64,000 nucleotides of DNA from Trochalopteron elliotii. Taxonomy: Eukaryota; Chordata; Aves; Passeriformes; Leiothrichidae. The translations under genes and the position numbers were made by a program. The stretch covers positions 937,072-1,001,071 of the forward strand of contig JANPWX010000029.1 of the NCBI GenBank assembly GCA_024734555.1, read 5' to 3'. The notes beneath the pieces were generated by a model. The model was not told where the DNA came from. It made no database searches and saw nothing but the letters and a program-made list of their open reading frames with translations. Below are positions 35,246-46,014 of the stretch, piece by piece (within the stretch, counting starts at the first letter, position 1; every line of letters starts with the position of its first letter).

Positions 35246-38200
35246 CCTCAGCCTCCTCTTAGAGCAGTTACTGGGCAAAACGTGAAAATTCTGGTAGATT
35301 AGTCATAAGAGTGTGCTCAACCCACCAACACACCTTGCCAATCACTTGATTGTTCCACAGGATTTCATAATTGCAGGTTGACAGAAAAAAAGTGTTAAAT
35401 GAGGGAGGGTTTATTGCATAGTCACTCAAATTGCTAGAACAAGGGTCACAAACTCTTATCTGCATAGTAAATAAGTAAGGTATAACAGCTGCTCTGAACT
35501 TGTGAAAATGTGTCTGTCTAAACATGAGCTTGGTGAAAAAACCTTTTCCAGAATAAGACTGTTATTAAAAAGAATATTACATTATATTGTTATAACTAAG
35601 AATACTTATTCCTGAATGAATCCATATTAATGCTACATAAACAATCTAAATAATTTCTGTTTTGACAGGGAATTTTCAAGCTGCCTTTTCCTGACATAAT
35701 TTTCATTTTGTGTTCTTTCAGGAGAAAACTTAGCTATTTCTCATCAGAGTACATCAAATACAACACTCCTTCTGGTAAGAATATCTAATTATTTAAGTTG
35801 TATTATAAAATGTAGGTCTCTGGAATCTGACACATTCAGCTGTTTTTCGTTTTCAGTAACTGCATTTAACAATTCCATCTTCCTTTCAGGAGCTCTTTAA
35901 TTCTTTTTATTCCTTTGTTCCTGTCTCGTCTGCTTTCCGAATTTATTTTGCAACTTCATGAACAATGCTGTAAATCTTCCTGCAGTCAGAATTTCAGTCA
36001 CAAGCAGCATGTGGTATGTGAAATCCAGGCATTCCAAGAGCTACTTTTATTTATCCTCTTGTGTTTCTTTTCATTTTGTGAAGTTTTTGGCATCATTAAT
36101 GATGTCAAAATTGAGCATGTTGCCCTGGAAAGACAAACATAATATAATAGTATTTTTTTCTGTGGAAAAGGAGAATGTTCAGGAGACATCTAACTGAGTT
36201 CACTGTGCCTTGCCATTTAAGGAACACACCACAGGGATTTTTCATCCATGTCCCATCCTTTCTCTTTTGGAGGATCATGCTATGTTTCTAGTTTGCTGGT
36301 TTTTTACTGGTTGTTTTTAAATAAAAATTATGTTATTTTTATGCTACATTTGGGATGGTTTTGAGAGCACTGTCTGTGTAGTTCTATCTTATTTTGCCTT
36401 CTCTTTTTTGGGTAAGAACCTTCATATTGTTGTGTATAATACTGCTAATGCACTTAGTCCTGATGATGCAGCAATTTGTTTTTTTCCTGCCAATGAACTG
36501 AGAAGGGGAGGAAGTTACTGCTTCTAATTGTTTAAAACAGTATAAAGGAATATATTGTGGATCATCTCTTGCTTTTGGCTATTCTGTGTTTATAAATGGA
36601 GTGCTGAACTTGATCAACACTCCAGGGGATCAAGGAGGCCCAGACATAAGAATTGCATATGTGCAATTCTACAGGAAGGAAGCAATTCCTAAATCCATAC
36701 CTTTAGAGAATTGTGCTAGAAAAGGTAAACTATCCCCTCCTAAAGGCATGCCTTCATATTGCAGTGTAAAATATTTGTGCAGAGTGTGTAAGCTCATTTC
36801 AGGTTTAAAGAAACCCCAAACAAAGAACACAACCAAATTAATACAAGCTTCTGAAAACCATCAGCCCTTCAAACTGACTCTGAACTATAGCAAAGTTTGG
36901 AATTTGTCAGTGATTCTGTTACAATGTAAATATTTACAAGAGATGGCATGTTACTGCTGAATTGAAAGTGCTGCAAGAGAAATATATGAAGAGGATTAAT
37001 AGACAAAATGCTTTTTGTCATTCCCAAGTGGTGTGATTTTCTGCCTTGAAAATAAGTATCACTAAGCAAAACAAAATTCAAAAGAACAAACCCATCCTTT
37101 AAAAAATCCAAAGCAAACTTGGAGACTGGACTGTGCCTGAAATGACAAAGTGTCCCCTGCTAGATGATGGATACATCTCTGCATAACTCAGGTGTTGATT
37201 TGGGGTCTTTCCAACATTGACTGAAATTAGGTCACAGAATTTGACAGAACTTTAGCTCGAGACACACGATAAACTTGGATATTCCAAATACGTTAAGTTG
37301 ATATCAGCAGGTGACACTTGATACCACTGTGATTTAAATCCCTCACAAATGGTTTGGCATCAGCAGGAAAGAGAAGTAAGTGGAATTATTAATAGGATAT
37401 TGAATGAGGAAGCACCTGTTTGTCCAGATGTTTGTTTAAATAGATCTGTTTACCCTTTCACTGCGTAAAGCAATTAATGATCGTGTTTACAGTCTTAAAA
37501 TGACTCTTTTCCAAATTTGAAATATACCAACTTTAAAGATTCCAAGGCTGAATTAAGAAAAAATGTAATTTTAATAGTAGCTAATATCTTTATTTTTAAA
37601 AAAGAATACTATATAAAAACATCAGGATTGGTGCAACTCCATTCATCTGAAATCTGTTAATGAAACAATGTTTCCAGTTAAGTTCATTTTCCAGAAATTC
37701 CTTCGTTTTGTAGGGACAAGCTATTCATTTTACTGTTAACTTCAAAGAAAGTTAAACTGGTCCTGTCAAATACCATCACTGTGGGTTTCCTGTCCCAGAA
37801 TACCTTGCCCAAGGTAATAAATAAGTGTGTTCCAGCAGTGGGACGTGTGGTGTTCTGCCTGGGTTGCAGTTCCTGGGGGCAGCAGTGCTGTGTCCTAGGG
37901 CAGGGAATGTCCTTGGTCCCAGTCCCTGAGGACACAAGTGGGATCAGCAGGAAAGGCTGGGAGATGTCGTCATTAGAACCCAGGATTGTGTTCCTCCTCT
38001 GGTGAGCATTTCTTTACCTGTGCAGGAGAAGCTGCTCCCTGCAGGATATCAGGGCACAGCTACCTCCTGTATCTGCATCTCACCCTTCTGTGGGATGAAG
38101 GCTTGCACCAATTCTCCTGTGTCAGTGTCCCCATCAGTTTTGCTCCTCATTATTTATGAGCAATTTGTATTTTAAAAGTAGGAAGAAGGGAAGAACCCTG

Positions 38201-38880
38201 TCATGAGGAAACTTGCAGGTGTTTACAAGCAGGTGAATTCTAAGTATGATCTATGTAAAGGTATAGGTGAATATTTCTTAAACTACTCCATGTGATGCTT
38301 AGGTGTTCAGTACTTTCTCAGTTGCTTTAATCACACAGAAAAACAATCTTGATTCCTTCCTTTCAGAAAAGCTGTCAGCAGCCCAGTTTTTCTAGGATAA
38401 AGTCAGAAATAAAACACAGCTGCAATGTTTGTCTGTTACTTTTTCTGAGCCAAAAATTTCCCAATTGCTCTCAATTTGGGGTCCTATGTTTTAACCAGGG
38501 GGATAGCAAGAGATGCAGGTCACAGTTACGAAAATAATTTGGGTTTTATGCTATTCAGATTTCCACTTTGAGCATTTTTAAGAAGAATCGTTTTGTGCCA
38601 AGCAGATGGAAAGATTTATAAACCACGAAGAAGGGTGTAATGGAAAAGGGCTTGAATTTCTAAACTTCAATCTCTTGAAAATCCTATCCTAAAAAGGCTG
38701 ACACAATTTCATGTTTTTATGTAAAATGCAAGATTTCTACTAATGACTAGCTTTCATAGAAGTGCTTCCTAATAAAAGATACTAATAACTTTAAAGGAAC
38801 AATTAAAATTGTGGGAAGAAATTTTACTGAGGACCACTTGCGTTAATCCTTGAGAAACAATGAGGAAATGAGGTAACACC
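35245..38880. other. AT-rich stretch with scattered signals, no gene supported
   Basis: Apart from the exon-like block at 35722-35774, nothing gene-like is supported. A perfect 14-bp palindrome with an ATTAAT centre lies at 36091-36104. A 124-codon open frame at 36586-36960 has no recognisable domain. A GC-richer pocket at about 37780-38110 has no LTR or CR1 sequence that I recognise. A CpG-containing homeodomain-like stretch lies near 37440-37500. Confidence 0.45.
35722..35774 (+). CDS. Candidate short exon (53 nt), unproven
   Basis: A pyrimidine-rich tract ending TTCTTTCAG immediately precedes 35722, and a strong donor GTAAGA starts at 35775. The 53 bases between are free of stops in two of three frames. 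One frame would give RKLSYFSSEYIKYNTPS, the other ENLAISHQSTSNTTLLL. No family is recognised, and two open frames in 53 bases are expected by chance. It could be a coding exon, an exon of a long non-coding RNA, or a chance pairing of splice-like strings. No partner exon can be assigned. Confidence 0.2.
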
Positions 38881-38886
38881 ACTTAC

Positions 38887-38919
38887 CATCACGGTGCTGT
38901 CAGTGCCAAACAAAGAGGG
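38887..38919 (-). CDS. Candidate 33-nt microexon, unproven
   Basis: On the minus strand, an acceptor-like TCTTTCTCAG ends at 38920 and a strong donor GTAAGTGG begins at 38886. The 33 bases between are a multiple of three and, in the frame starting at the first base, read PSLFGTDSTVM. The neighbouring intron-side sequence (about 38920-39110) is complex and CpG-containing, as is common beside conserved neuronal microexons. No parent gene is recognised. Short acceptor-donor pairs arise often by chance, so this stays a hypothesis. Confidence 0.15.
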
Positions 38920-39115
38920 CTGAGAAAGATGTGCTAATGGCTCAGGATGGGTTGGATCACACCCTCCCTGGCAAGCACCAGCAATTATCAGTCAGGTGCA
39001 GTTTGTAGTCGCTTCAATTAACTGCACCATTACTGAGCTACGAGAACTACAGCCCAAATAGAAACACGTTTGCTGGCATTTACCCTGAGAACTGACCTGT
39101 TTCCATAGCTGTTCT
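38920..39115. promoter_or_regulatory. Candidate conserved non-coding block
   Basis: A complex stretch with several CpGs, TAATTAAC-like and AATTATC cores and no repeats, between AT-rich flanks. It lies against the possible minus-strand microexon, so it could be conserved intronic sequence or an enhancer. The call is made on composition only. Confidence 0.2.
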
Positions 39116-39609
39116 TATGTGGAAATTAGGATACTTTTATGATAATGCCTCTTTTTTTTTTTCCCTCCACCTTCCCTTCCCCTCAGCTTTTATTTTGGCT
39201 TAATGAAATTTAGAGCATTTCCTTAGAAGAAAGCTTGTCCTGCAGGAGTGGTTTGGTTTGTTGGGTTTGGGTTTTTGTCCCCGTGCTCTCCTTCCCGGCT
39301 ACTCTGATAAACCCTTTTCTCCCTTTTTTCTCCACGAGATTAAATTCATAATCCTCTCTTTGCAGCATCACCAAATAATAGCATCACAGAGCAGTCCCTG
39401 TCTTGCTGAGCTTTTTATTTCTCCAAGAACATTCATGTGGCTTTTGGCTCCTCCTTCGGGGAAAGCAGTATTGACCAAAGTGAAGCAGTCGTCCAGTTTG
39501 TGTGTGGTGCAGATATTTATTAAAAAAATTGAAAAAAAACCCCCAGCCTCCATTAAACCTCTCATACCTCAGTTGTTGCTAAAAGCCACATGAGGCAAGG
39601 TCATTGCTC

Positions 39610-39927
39610 TCAGAATAAAAGTTGTGGCATTAAAACAATTCCATTGTTTGGCTTCATGATTTTATCAATCCAACACCAGAAGATTAAGGTCAGGACTTTG
39701 TGTGCACCTCGAACAAGAAAATTCTTGCTGAGTACTCCAAAGGCACAAGGACTTAGATTGTCCAAGAATTTTGATATTGGTCCAAGCTTTATTAGTGGAA
39801 CATTGAGATAGTCTCCCATTATTGGGGATTGCTCCATTAGGAGATTACTTTTTGAAATCTGAAAATATTTTTCGACTTCTGCATCAATTATATCCCATAT
39901 CCACATGTGCACTGGATTATCTTTCAT
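39610..39927 (-). other. Unrecognised 105-codon open frame
   Basis: An open frame on the minus strand that starts with ATG at 39927 and is preceded by a pyrimidine-rich tract (about 39940-39965) and an AAG string that could serve as a weak splice acceptor. The predicted peptide has a balanced composition, beginning MKDNPVHMWIWDIIDAEVEK, unlike the low-complexity shadows elsewhere. I recognise no family, signal peptide or motif. It could be a chance frame, an exon or a decayed retrocopy. The first two thirds look the most protein-like. Confidence 0.12.
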
Positions 39928-40584
39928 ATATAAGCAATTAGTTGAGAAAAGAAAAAAGTACCCCTGTAAAATGAAATAAAAAGGAAAGATGAGTTGTTAA
40001 AAGAAATAGCATTACAGATGTTGCTTTACTATTAAGCTTTGAATTATCCGTTAATTTTCTACTGAACGTAAGAAAAAAAGTCATAAAAGAGAGAAATATT
40101 TCATGAGAGAGATAAACCTTAATAGGATTATGAGTTTAATAGCAAATGTAATAAAATTTGCCTTCTCAAAATGTGGGAGAAATTATTGGAATTTCCCCTT
40201 TCTCTTGAAATTAAAGGTGGGGCAGGGTGGTAATGGGGGAGTTGATTTAGAACTTGTTTTTTAGTGAATTGCAGAGCAGGTGAAAAAGAATAGGCTTGCT
40301 TGTTTGGGGATTAAACATTGGAGCTAATAATGGTAATAATATTCTTGTCTTTTTGATCCATAAATTGAAATTGCAGCAAACTGGTGCTTGGACAAAGAAG
40401 TATTTTCTGACATAAATTTTGGAACAAAAGTCCAGAACGACATTTTTCAGTTGATGTAAGAAACAAAAGCCTCTAAACTTCTGGAAAAAATAATTTAATG
40501 AGAAGTGATTTTTTAAAAAATTATTATTTCAGTTTGGCATTTGAATGCAAACAGTTCTTTTTCAATGAATTTAAGTTAAAATGT

Positions 40585-40656
40585 CACTTCATTTTGATTT
40601 GGTGGCTAAAAAAACCAAATTGACATTTCAAAATGAAATAAAAATATCATTTTGAA
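40585..40656. repeat. Nested inverted repeats
   Basis: Perfect 10-bp arms TTCAAAATGA (40627-40636) and TCATTTTGAA (40647-40656) enclose a 10-nt loop. A further CATTTTGA copy at about 40590-40597 and a TTTGGT/ACCAAA pair just upstream allow alternative pairings. The result is a compact cluster of alternating inverted copies of one 8-10 bp word. It is not recognised as the terminal repeat of a known transposon. Confidence 0.6.
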
Positions 40657-41180
40657 TCAATGTTAATATGAAAGGTCACTTGGTTTTCATAGCCAAAAAA
40701 TCCATCTGGAGCAGAATATTTAATATTTAAGCAGGAATTAGTTTTTGGTTTTTTTGTTTTTTTTTTTTTTTTTCTTATAGAAAAATGTATATTATTTTAT
40801 ATGTATGAACATCAACTCTCATTCACACTATTTGCATGAGGAATATGTTGTCTAGCTGTATCAAAATTATACTTTGCTTGAATTCCATATCTCTGCTGCC
40901 TTAGAAATGCTTCCCAACTTTGCAGCTGGAGCTTTGTTAGAAATGTGGAAATGGAAATTTCCACCTGTGACCCTGGGCAGGCTGCTTCACCTTCCCATGT
41001 CTTGCAGGTGCTCACAGTGCTGGGAATGTCCTTCCACCCTCTCCCTGTTTGTAATGCCCAAGCTCAGTGGAGCTGCCCAAGGGCTGGTGTTCCCTGCATG
41101 GCAGGAAAGGTCCTGGGCTGGCATTTAAATGTTCAACACGGGCTGGGCAGAGATTGGGGTCCCTCTTCTCCTAATCTCAG

Positions 41181-41366
41181 TCACAGAATCACAGAATCAC
41201 AGAATCACAGAATGTGTAGGTTGGAAGAGACCTTCAAGACCATCGAGTCCAGCCCAGCCCCAACACCTCAACTAGATCATGGCACTGAGTGTCACATCCA
41301 GTCTTTTTATAAACACATCCAGGGATGGTGACTCCACCACCTCCCCAGGCAGACTATTCCAGTCCT
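41181..41366 (-). mobile_element. CR1 LINE 3' end with expanded terminal repeats
   Basis: Read on the minus strand this is a typical CR1 3' end. The coding remnant 'gaggtggtggagtcaccat' is followed by 'ctggatgtgtttataaaaag', the 'tagttgaggtgttggggctg' block and terminal ATTCTGTG-type units. Four perfect copies of the 8-bp unit TCACAGAA lie at the left edge (41181-41212). The element is truncated at its 5' side near 41366. Its sequence is close to the copies at 25734-25823 and 54930-55395. Confidence 0.92.
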
Positions 41367-41369
41367 GCA

Positions 41370-44300
41370 GGAGCTGTTGGACTTGGAGGGCACAGTGCTT
41401 CATCCCTCAGCTAGGCAACATGCAGATAAAGATGATACTCAGTTGTGGCAGAGTTCAAAAATATCGGCTTGCTCTCTTTATTGTTTTTCTTGTTTCCTTT
41501 CCCAAATGAGGGAATCTCGTGCCATGCTTTGCAATGTTTTCCTGCTTGTTCTACAGAAATGTTTACCATTTTTCTCAGCTTTTGCAAGCAATTACTGAAG
41601 ATGCAATTTTGTGCTTAATGAGCAGCTGAGCGCTGAACCTTAAAAGGAAAACAAAAAAGGCTTCCTCTCTCCAAATATTAATTAATCTTTCAAGTTAAAA
41701 TACTGTAACCCAAGCATCCAATTTTAAACACCCTGACTCTAAAATACTTTTCAAATGGTCAGATCATTAATTTTCTTTCAAGGACTCACGGGCAGCACAG
41801 AATAACAAAGCAAACTTGTATGGTTTTCTTACTTGTTTGGTTTTGAATGCTTCCTGTGCTATCCACAGTGCCCAGAAGTTTTTCAAATTGAGGTGCTGTT
41901 AGCCCACCTGCAGCTGGAGACTGAGCAGCTCCTCCCCTTCCCCTGTCTGCCAGAGAATCTCTTTGACTGGATCTGGTTTCCTTCTGGTTTCTGCTCAGGC
42001 TGGGACTGGCCCATGCTCCAGGGAGGAATCTCCAGCTCATTCCTCACTGCAGCTGGGACTGACCTGGACATGGCAGCAGCTGCTTCAGGGTCCCTCAAGT
42101 TTTGTCATTCCCAAGAACTGGGAAACCTGCTGCACCTCCTTCTCTGGAGTGAAGCAAGTATTAACAGGCAGTAGAGCAGGATGGAACTTATAACCTCTTG
42201 TGTCTATTTCTAGTTAAATAAAATTGATATTTGATGGAAGCTTGTTGTCCAATTTTGGGTTTTTTGTGGTTTTTTTTCAAACTAGTTAATGGAAGAAGAT
42301 TGCTGTACTTTGATGTTTGCACCTGAAAAGAGAGAAAAGCTAACTTTCTAATATTTTTTGTTCAAGGTCTTTTGGTTTCTCTAAAAGCTTCTGAATACTT
42401 ACTCTTTAGCCTAGCTTGGTTGTCACTGAACTCAAGCTGTACAAAGCCAGAAGAAAAAAACAGGTGTAAATAAATCAAATTGGATGGTATTTTGCATTCA
42501 TATGGTGACTCTTTCAGAGAAAATAGCCACATAGGTGCTTTCAGACTGGCAGTTTTGCCAGTAGACAAAGATATAGGTGAACAACATCTTTGATACCTGA
42601 ATCTAGGGAAGGACAGTCTGTAATGTTAGAATTAATCTCAGAGACAAAAACACAACTCATATGTAGTGTGCATGTGTTTCAACAGAGAAAACAGACAAAA
42701 GAAATCTTCCAGAGTGCCCACCCACCCTGATCAGAGAAACAGCAGCAACAGCAGGGTGTGCTCCTGCCTGCTGCTCACTGTGGTGGATGGATCCAGAGGA
42801 GCAGAGGAAATCCCTGTTCTGGAATGTTGGAAGGGAGAGGCAGGAGCTCCAGGAGTGGCTGTGCCACAGCTTGGTGGGAAGAGTGCAAGTTCTCATGGGT
42901 GCACAACACAGAGCTGATTTGGATACTGTGGCTTTTGGCAGGTGCACTCTGAGAAATACTAACTGTTCTCTCAAGGTTTGGTTTGCAGTACTATCTCCAA
43001 AGAAGCAAAAAGGGCTTTTCAATTTTATTAAATTGAAGACAGTGCTATTAGTGATCTCAGCAACTGAAAAAGTAGGGAAAAGAATGTGATTATGGCATGT
43101 AGTAATTCACCACTGACATTGATGTACCTGTTTTGCAAAACTGTAAACACAGTGAGGCTGACATAGGTGCACAGAATCTTGTTTTGTACTTGTTTTTTTC
43201 AACATTAGTGCAAAAATATGGCTGGGTTTTATTCTTGCTTTGCGGGAAACACTGAGAGCAAGTAATGTGGTTATGCTGTTATTTCAGTTTACTTTCAAGA
43301 GGTTTATTCTAGCAGGCAGTCAATTATAATCAAGAGAAGTGAAAAACATGCTAATATATTTCACAGTTGCACAGTGATAACACTACACTGAACATGGTAT
43401 CCACAGATTTCCAATTCCGTAGAGTGAAATAAATCTGATATTCTCTTGTTATGGTTTTCTTATTAAGAATGAAAATACACCATAAGATTAAACCAGGCAG
43501 GGAGAGATATTAGTAGGGTCTTGCAGTTGTTCGGATTAACAGCCGAGCACTTCCAAGTCATAAATAAATAAAACAAAAAAATATATTCAGCTTGTCAGCC
43601 TCTGGGCAAAACTGCCTTCTGTTGTTGCAGCCCTCTAGGTAGTATTACTAAAAAGTGTTAGCAGAAATGCAAAAGGGAAAATACTTTAGTATTTTGCTTC
43701 TATCTTTTTTTTCCTTTTTTTCCACGCCTAAATTTTGCATTCATTTCATGGCTCTGTTTGAACAAGCCAGAGGGCTGGGTTGTGGATGAAATGTTAATAT
43801 GGTGTGTGTGTATATATCCACTTGTATGAGGACATGCCACATACATCTACAAATGCTTTTGTTTGGGGAACCTGTACGTAGGATAATGTGCTCAAGTAGG
43901 GCAAGCCCTTCTTCCTAGTCTCTTTTTTTTGTTTCTTGACAACTATATGTACAAAAATATATATGAAGATAATACATTTATAAGCAAGATAGTGTAATTT
44001 TTTAAAATATATTTTACTGGCTATTACATTATGCTGCAATAGATTCTCTCAGTGCTATCTAATCTTAGAACTATACCATACAGTGAAACTTCCATGAATT
44101 ATTAATTCTTAAAAGGGTCATAGCAGAGAATATTTTCAATGGGATGGTTCAAAATGAAAGTGCAGCACGAGGCAGAAATGTGACTGGTTAAATAGGAGAA
44201 AAACTCTTAGTTGGCATAAAGACTATATTGTATTGTGTTATTTTTTGCCTTTTTTAGGAGTAGCATGTGTGCATGTTCTGCCCTGAAAGGCTTGGGGTTT

Positions 44301-45780
44301 TCTACTTTTTTCTTTCTTTCCCTTTTTGCTCTTTTAACTTCTCTGTGTTGCAGGATCTGAGTGTACTTTCTATTTCAGTCTGTATTGTCAACTGAATTCT
44401 AATCAAAAAGTAACAGCAAAGTCAAAGCGAGGAGGATAGTGACTTTCCTGGTAGTACTTGGGGCCTAATATTATCCTGAGTGTCAATATTTTTATTATGA
44501 AAAACTTAAAATACTTTTATGAAACCCTCCATGACTGCATACAGTCTCTATTCCATCCAGTCATGAGCAGCAGGGAAGCTGCTGCCTTCTAGAAAAGCTC
44601 CACAACATTTTTTCCAATAGCCAAAGAAAGGGGTGTGCCATTGAACTTACTCTACTACTGAGGTGTTCTAGAGAATTTGGTGTTGACATTCCCAGTCTGG
44701 GGCTGGCCATGCTCTCAAGCCAGCACTGAGATTTCTATGGCTTTCCACTCCTGAAATGGATGGGATGGACTCACATGAGGCAGTGCTCCAGCTCTCAGGA
44801 AGGAGCTTCAGTGACAGTCAGCTGGAGAGATTAATTTGCATCTTTAACTGACAAGGCTCTTTGTGAAGTGAACATCTGACCATAGCTTCAGATTTATGAG
44901 GTCTTATTCCATGTTGTGTTTAATGCACTGACTGCACTCAGGTGAAAAATTCATCTGTGGCTTCCTCTGGGTTGTTTCCATCCCATCTGCACAGCCCACT
45001 GAGATCCTTCTGAAGGGTGTATGCTTTGAAAGTCTTATGTCTTTATTAGCTAGAATTGTTTCAAGATTTTTATTTTACTGCTAAAGGGAGGCTTTATAAT
45101 AAAAGGATGTCTCATTTGATCTCTCAGTGTAATCTGTGAGTGTAGATCCACGGTAGAGAGACAGCAAAACAAATTCAAAAATGTCCATATGGTTTAGTGG
45201 CTTTGCTTGAATCTTGGTAGAGAGAAACCAAAGGTCTTTTTTGTGATGCACCACTCTAACCTTGTAATGTATGGCCATATGTTTGTAAGGGCTGCCATGC
45301 ATGTCTTTCAACACAGAAACTTGGGGAAACCAGTTGGAATGAACTCTGTTACCCATGTTATTTTCACCACTTCTGAGTAAATTTATGCCCCCTCTGAAAG
45401 TTATATCTTTGAAAGGAAAAATCTCTGAATGGGAGATAACAAAGTGCCTGCAAAGCCACTGGAAGTGTTTGTTCTACATGCAGACTGGCTGCACTCGGTG
45501 TGGATAAGAAGGATATTTCAGTCACATAAACAGATGGAACAAGAATGACACTTCTGGTCACCTCTACAGACTCGTGTCTGACACTGGCAGACACAAGTGG
45601 GTTTGAACTCAGATGCAAATGCACAAACAGATCTGCAGCTTCCCCCATCGACCTGCAGTGATAACAAACAGATGTTTGTGGCTTAATGTTTGTTTGTGAA
45701 GATTATTACCACAGGTTTAGGTAATACATTCATGATGACAAAAATAATAAACCTGATTAAAAGGCCTCCTTCAATGAGAC
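41370..45780. other. No gene supported; two GC-richer pockets
   Basis: Pockets at about 41870-42180 and 42700-42960 are GC-richer than the rest and carry overlapping short open frames in several frames, with no recognisable domain. The remainder is AT-rich and includes a GT/AT microsatellite at about 43801-43817. No classified repeat is recognised. Confidence 0.45.
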
Positions 45781-45784
45781 TTGT

Positions 45785-46010
45785 CCCTGCCCAGTGAGTT
45801 CATGTCAAAGCTTTATTGACAACTTGACCTTGAAAATAAAAGATAATGGTCCTTTCTGACACTTCATTTTCCAATCACTTTATCAGCTGTGGAAATCTGG
45901 CACAGAAGCATTAACCAGACATAATTAATTTGCATTGATGACATCAATCAACCTCTATTTAATTAATATAATCAAGTGCTGTAATTTGTTTCCAAATATG
46001 ATGAAAGACA
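45785..46010. promoter_or_regulatory. Candidate homeodomain/POU enhancer-like element
   Basis: A dense run of transcription-factor-like words occurs within about 100 bases: TAATTAAT near 45923-45930, a perfect POU octamer ATTTGCAT at 45928-45935, a perfect palindrome with 7-bp arms, ATTGATG-A-CATCAAT, at 45934-45948, then TCAATCAAC and further TTAATTAAT near 45958-45968. The palindrome holds PBX/MEIS-like and CRE-like half-sites. No mobile-element similarity is seen. This is the kind of sequence found in conserved developmental enhancers, but its conservation and activity are unknown. Confidence 0.35.
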
Positions 46011-46014
46011 TAGT

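Larger units (their letters stand above)
39120..41175. other. AT-rich stretch, no supported gene
   Basis: Apart from the 105-codon frame at 39610-39927 and the hairpins at 40585-40656, this stretch holds only simple T-rich tracts (for example 40755-40773) and unique AT-rich DNA. A slightly GC-richer stretch at 40920-41160 leads into the CR1 copy and shows no recognisable gene. Confidence 0.45.

Noticed and set aside
36586..36960. 124-codon open frame on the plus strand
   Set aside because: No recognisable motif, no flanking splice sites of note and no promoter. Considered chance.
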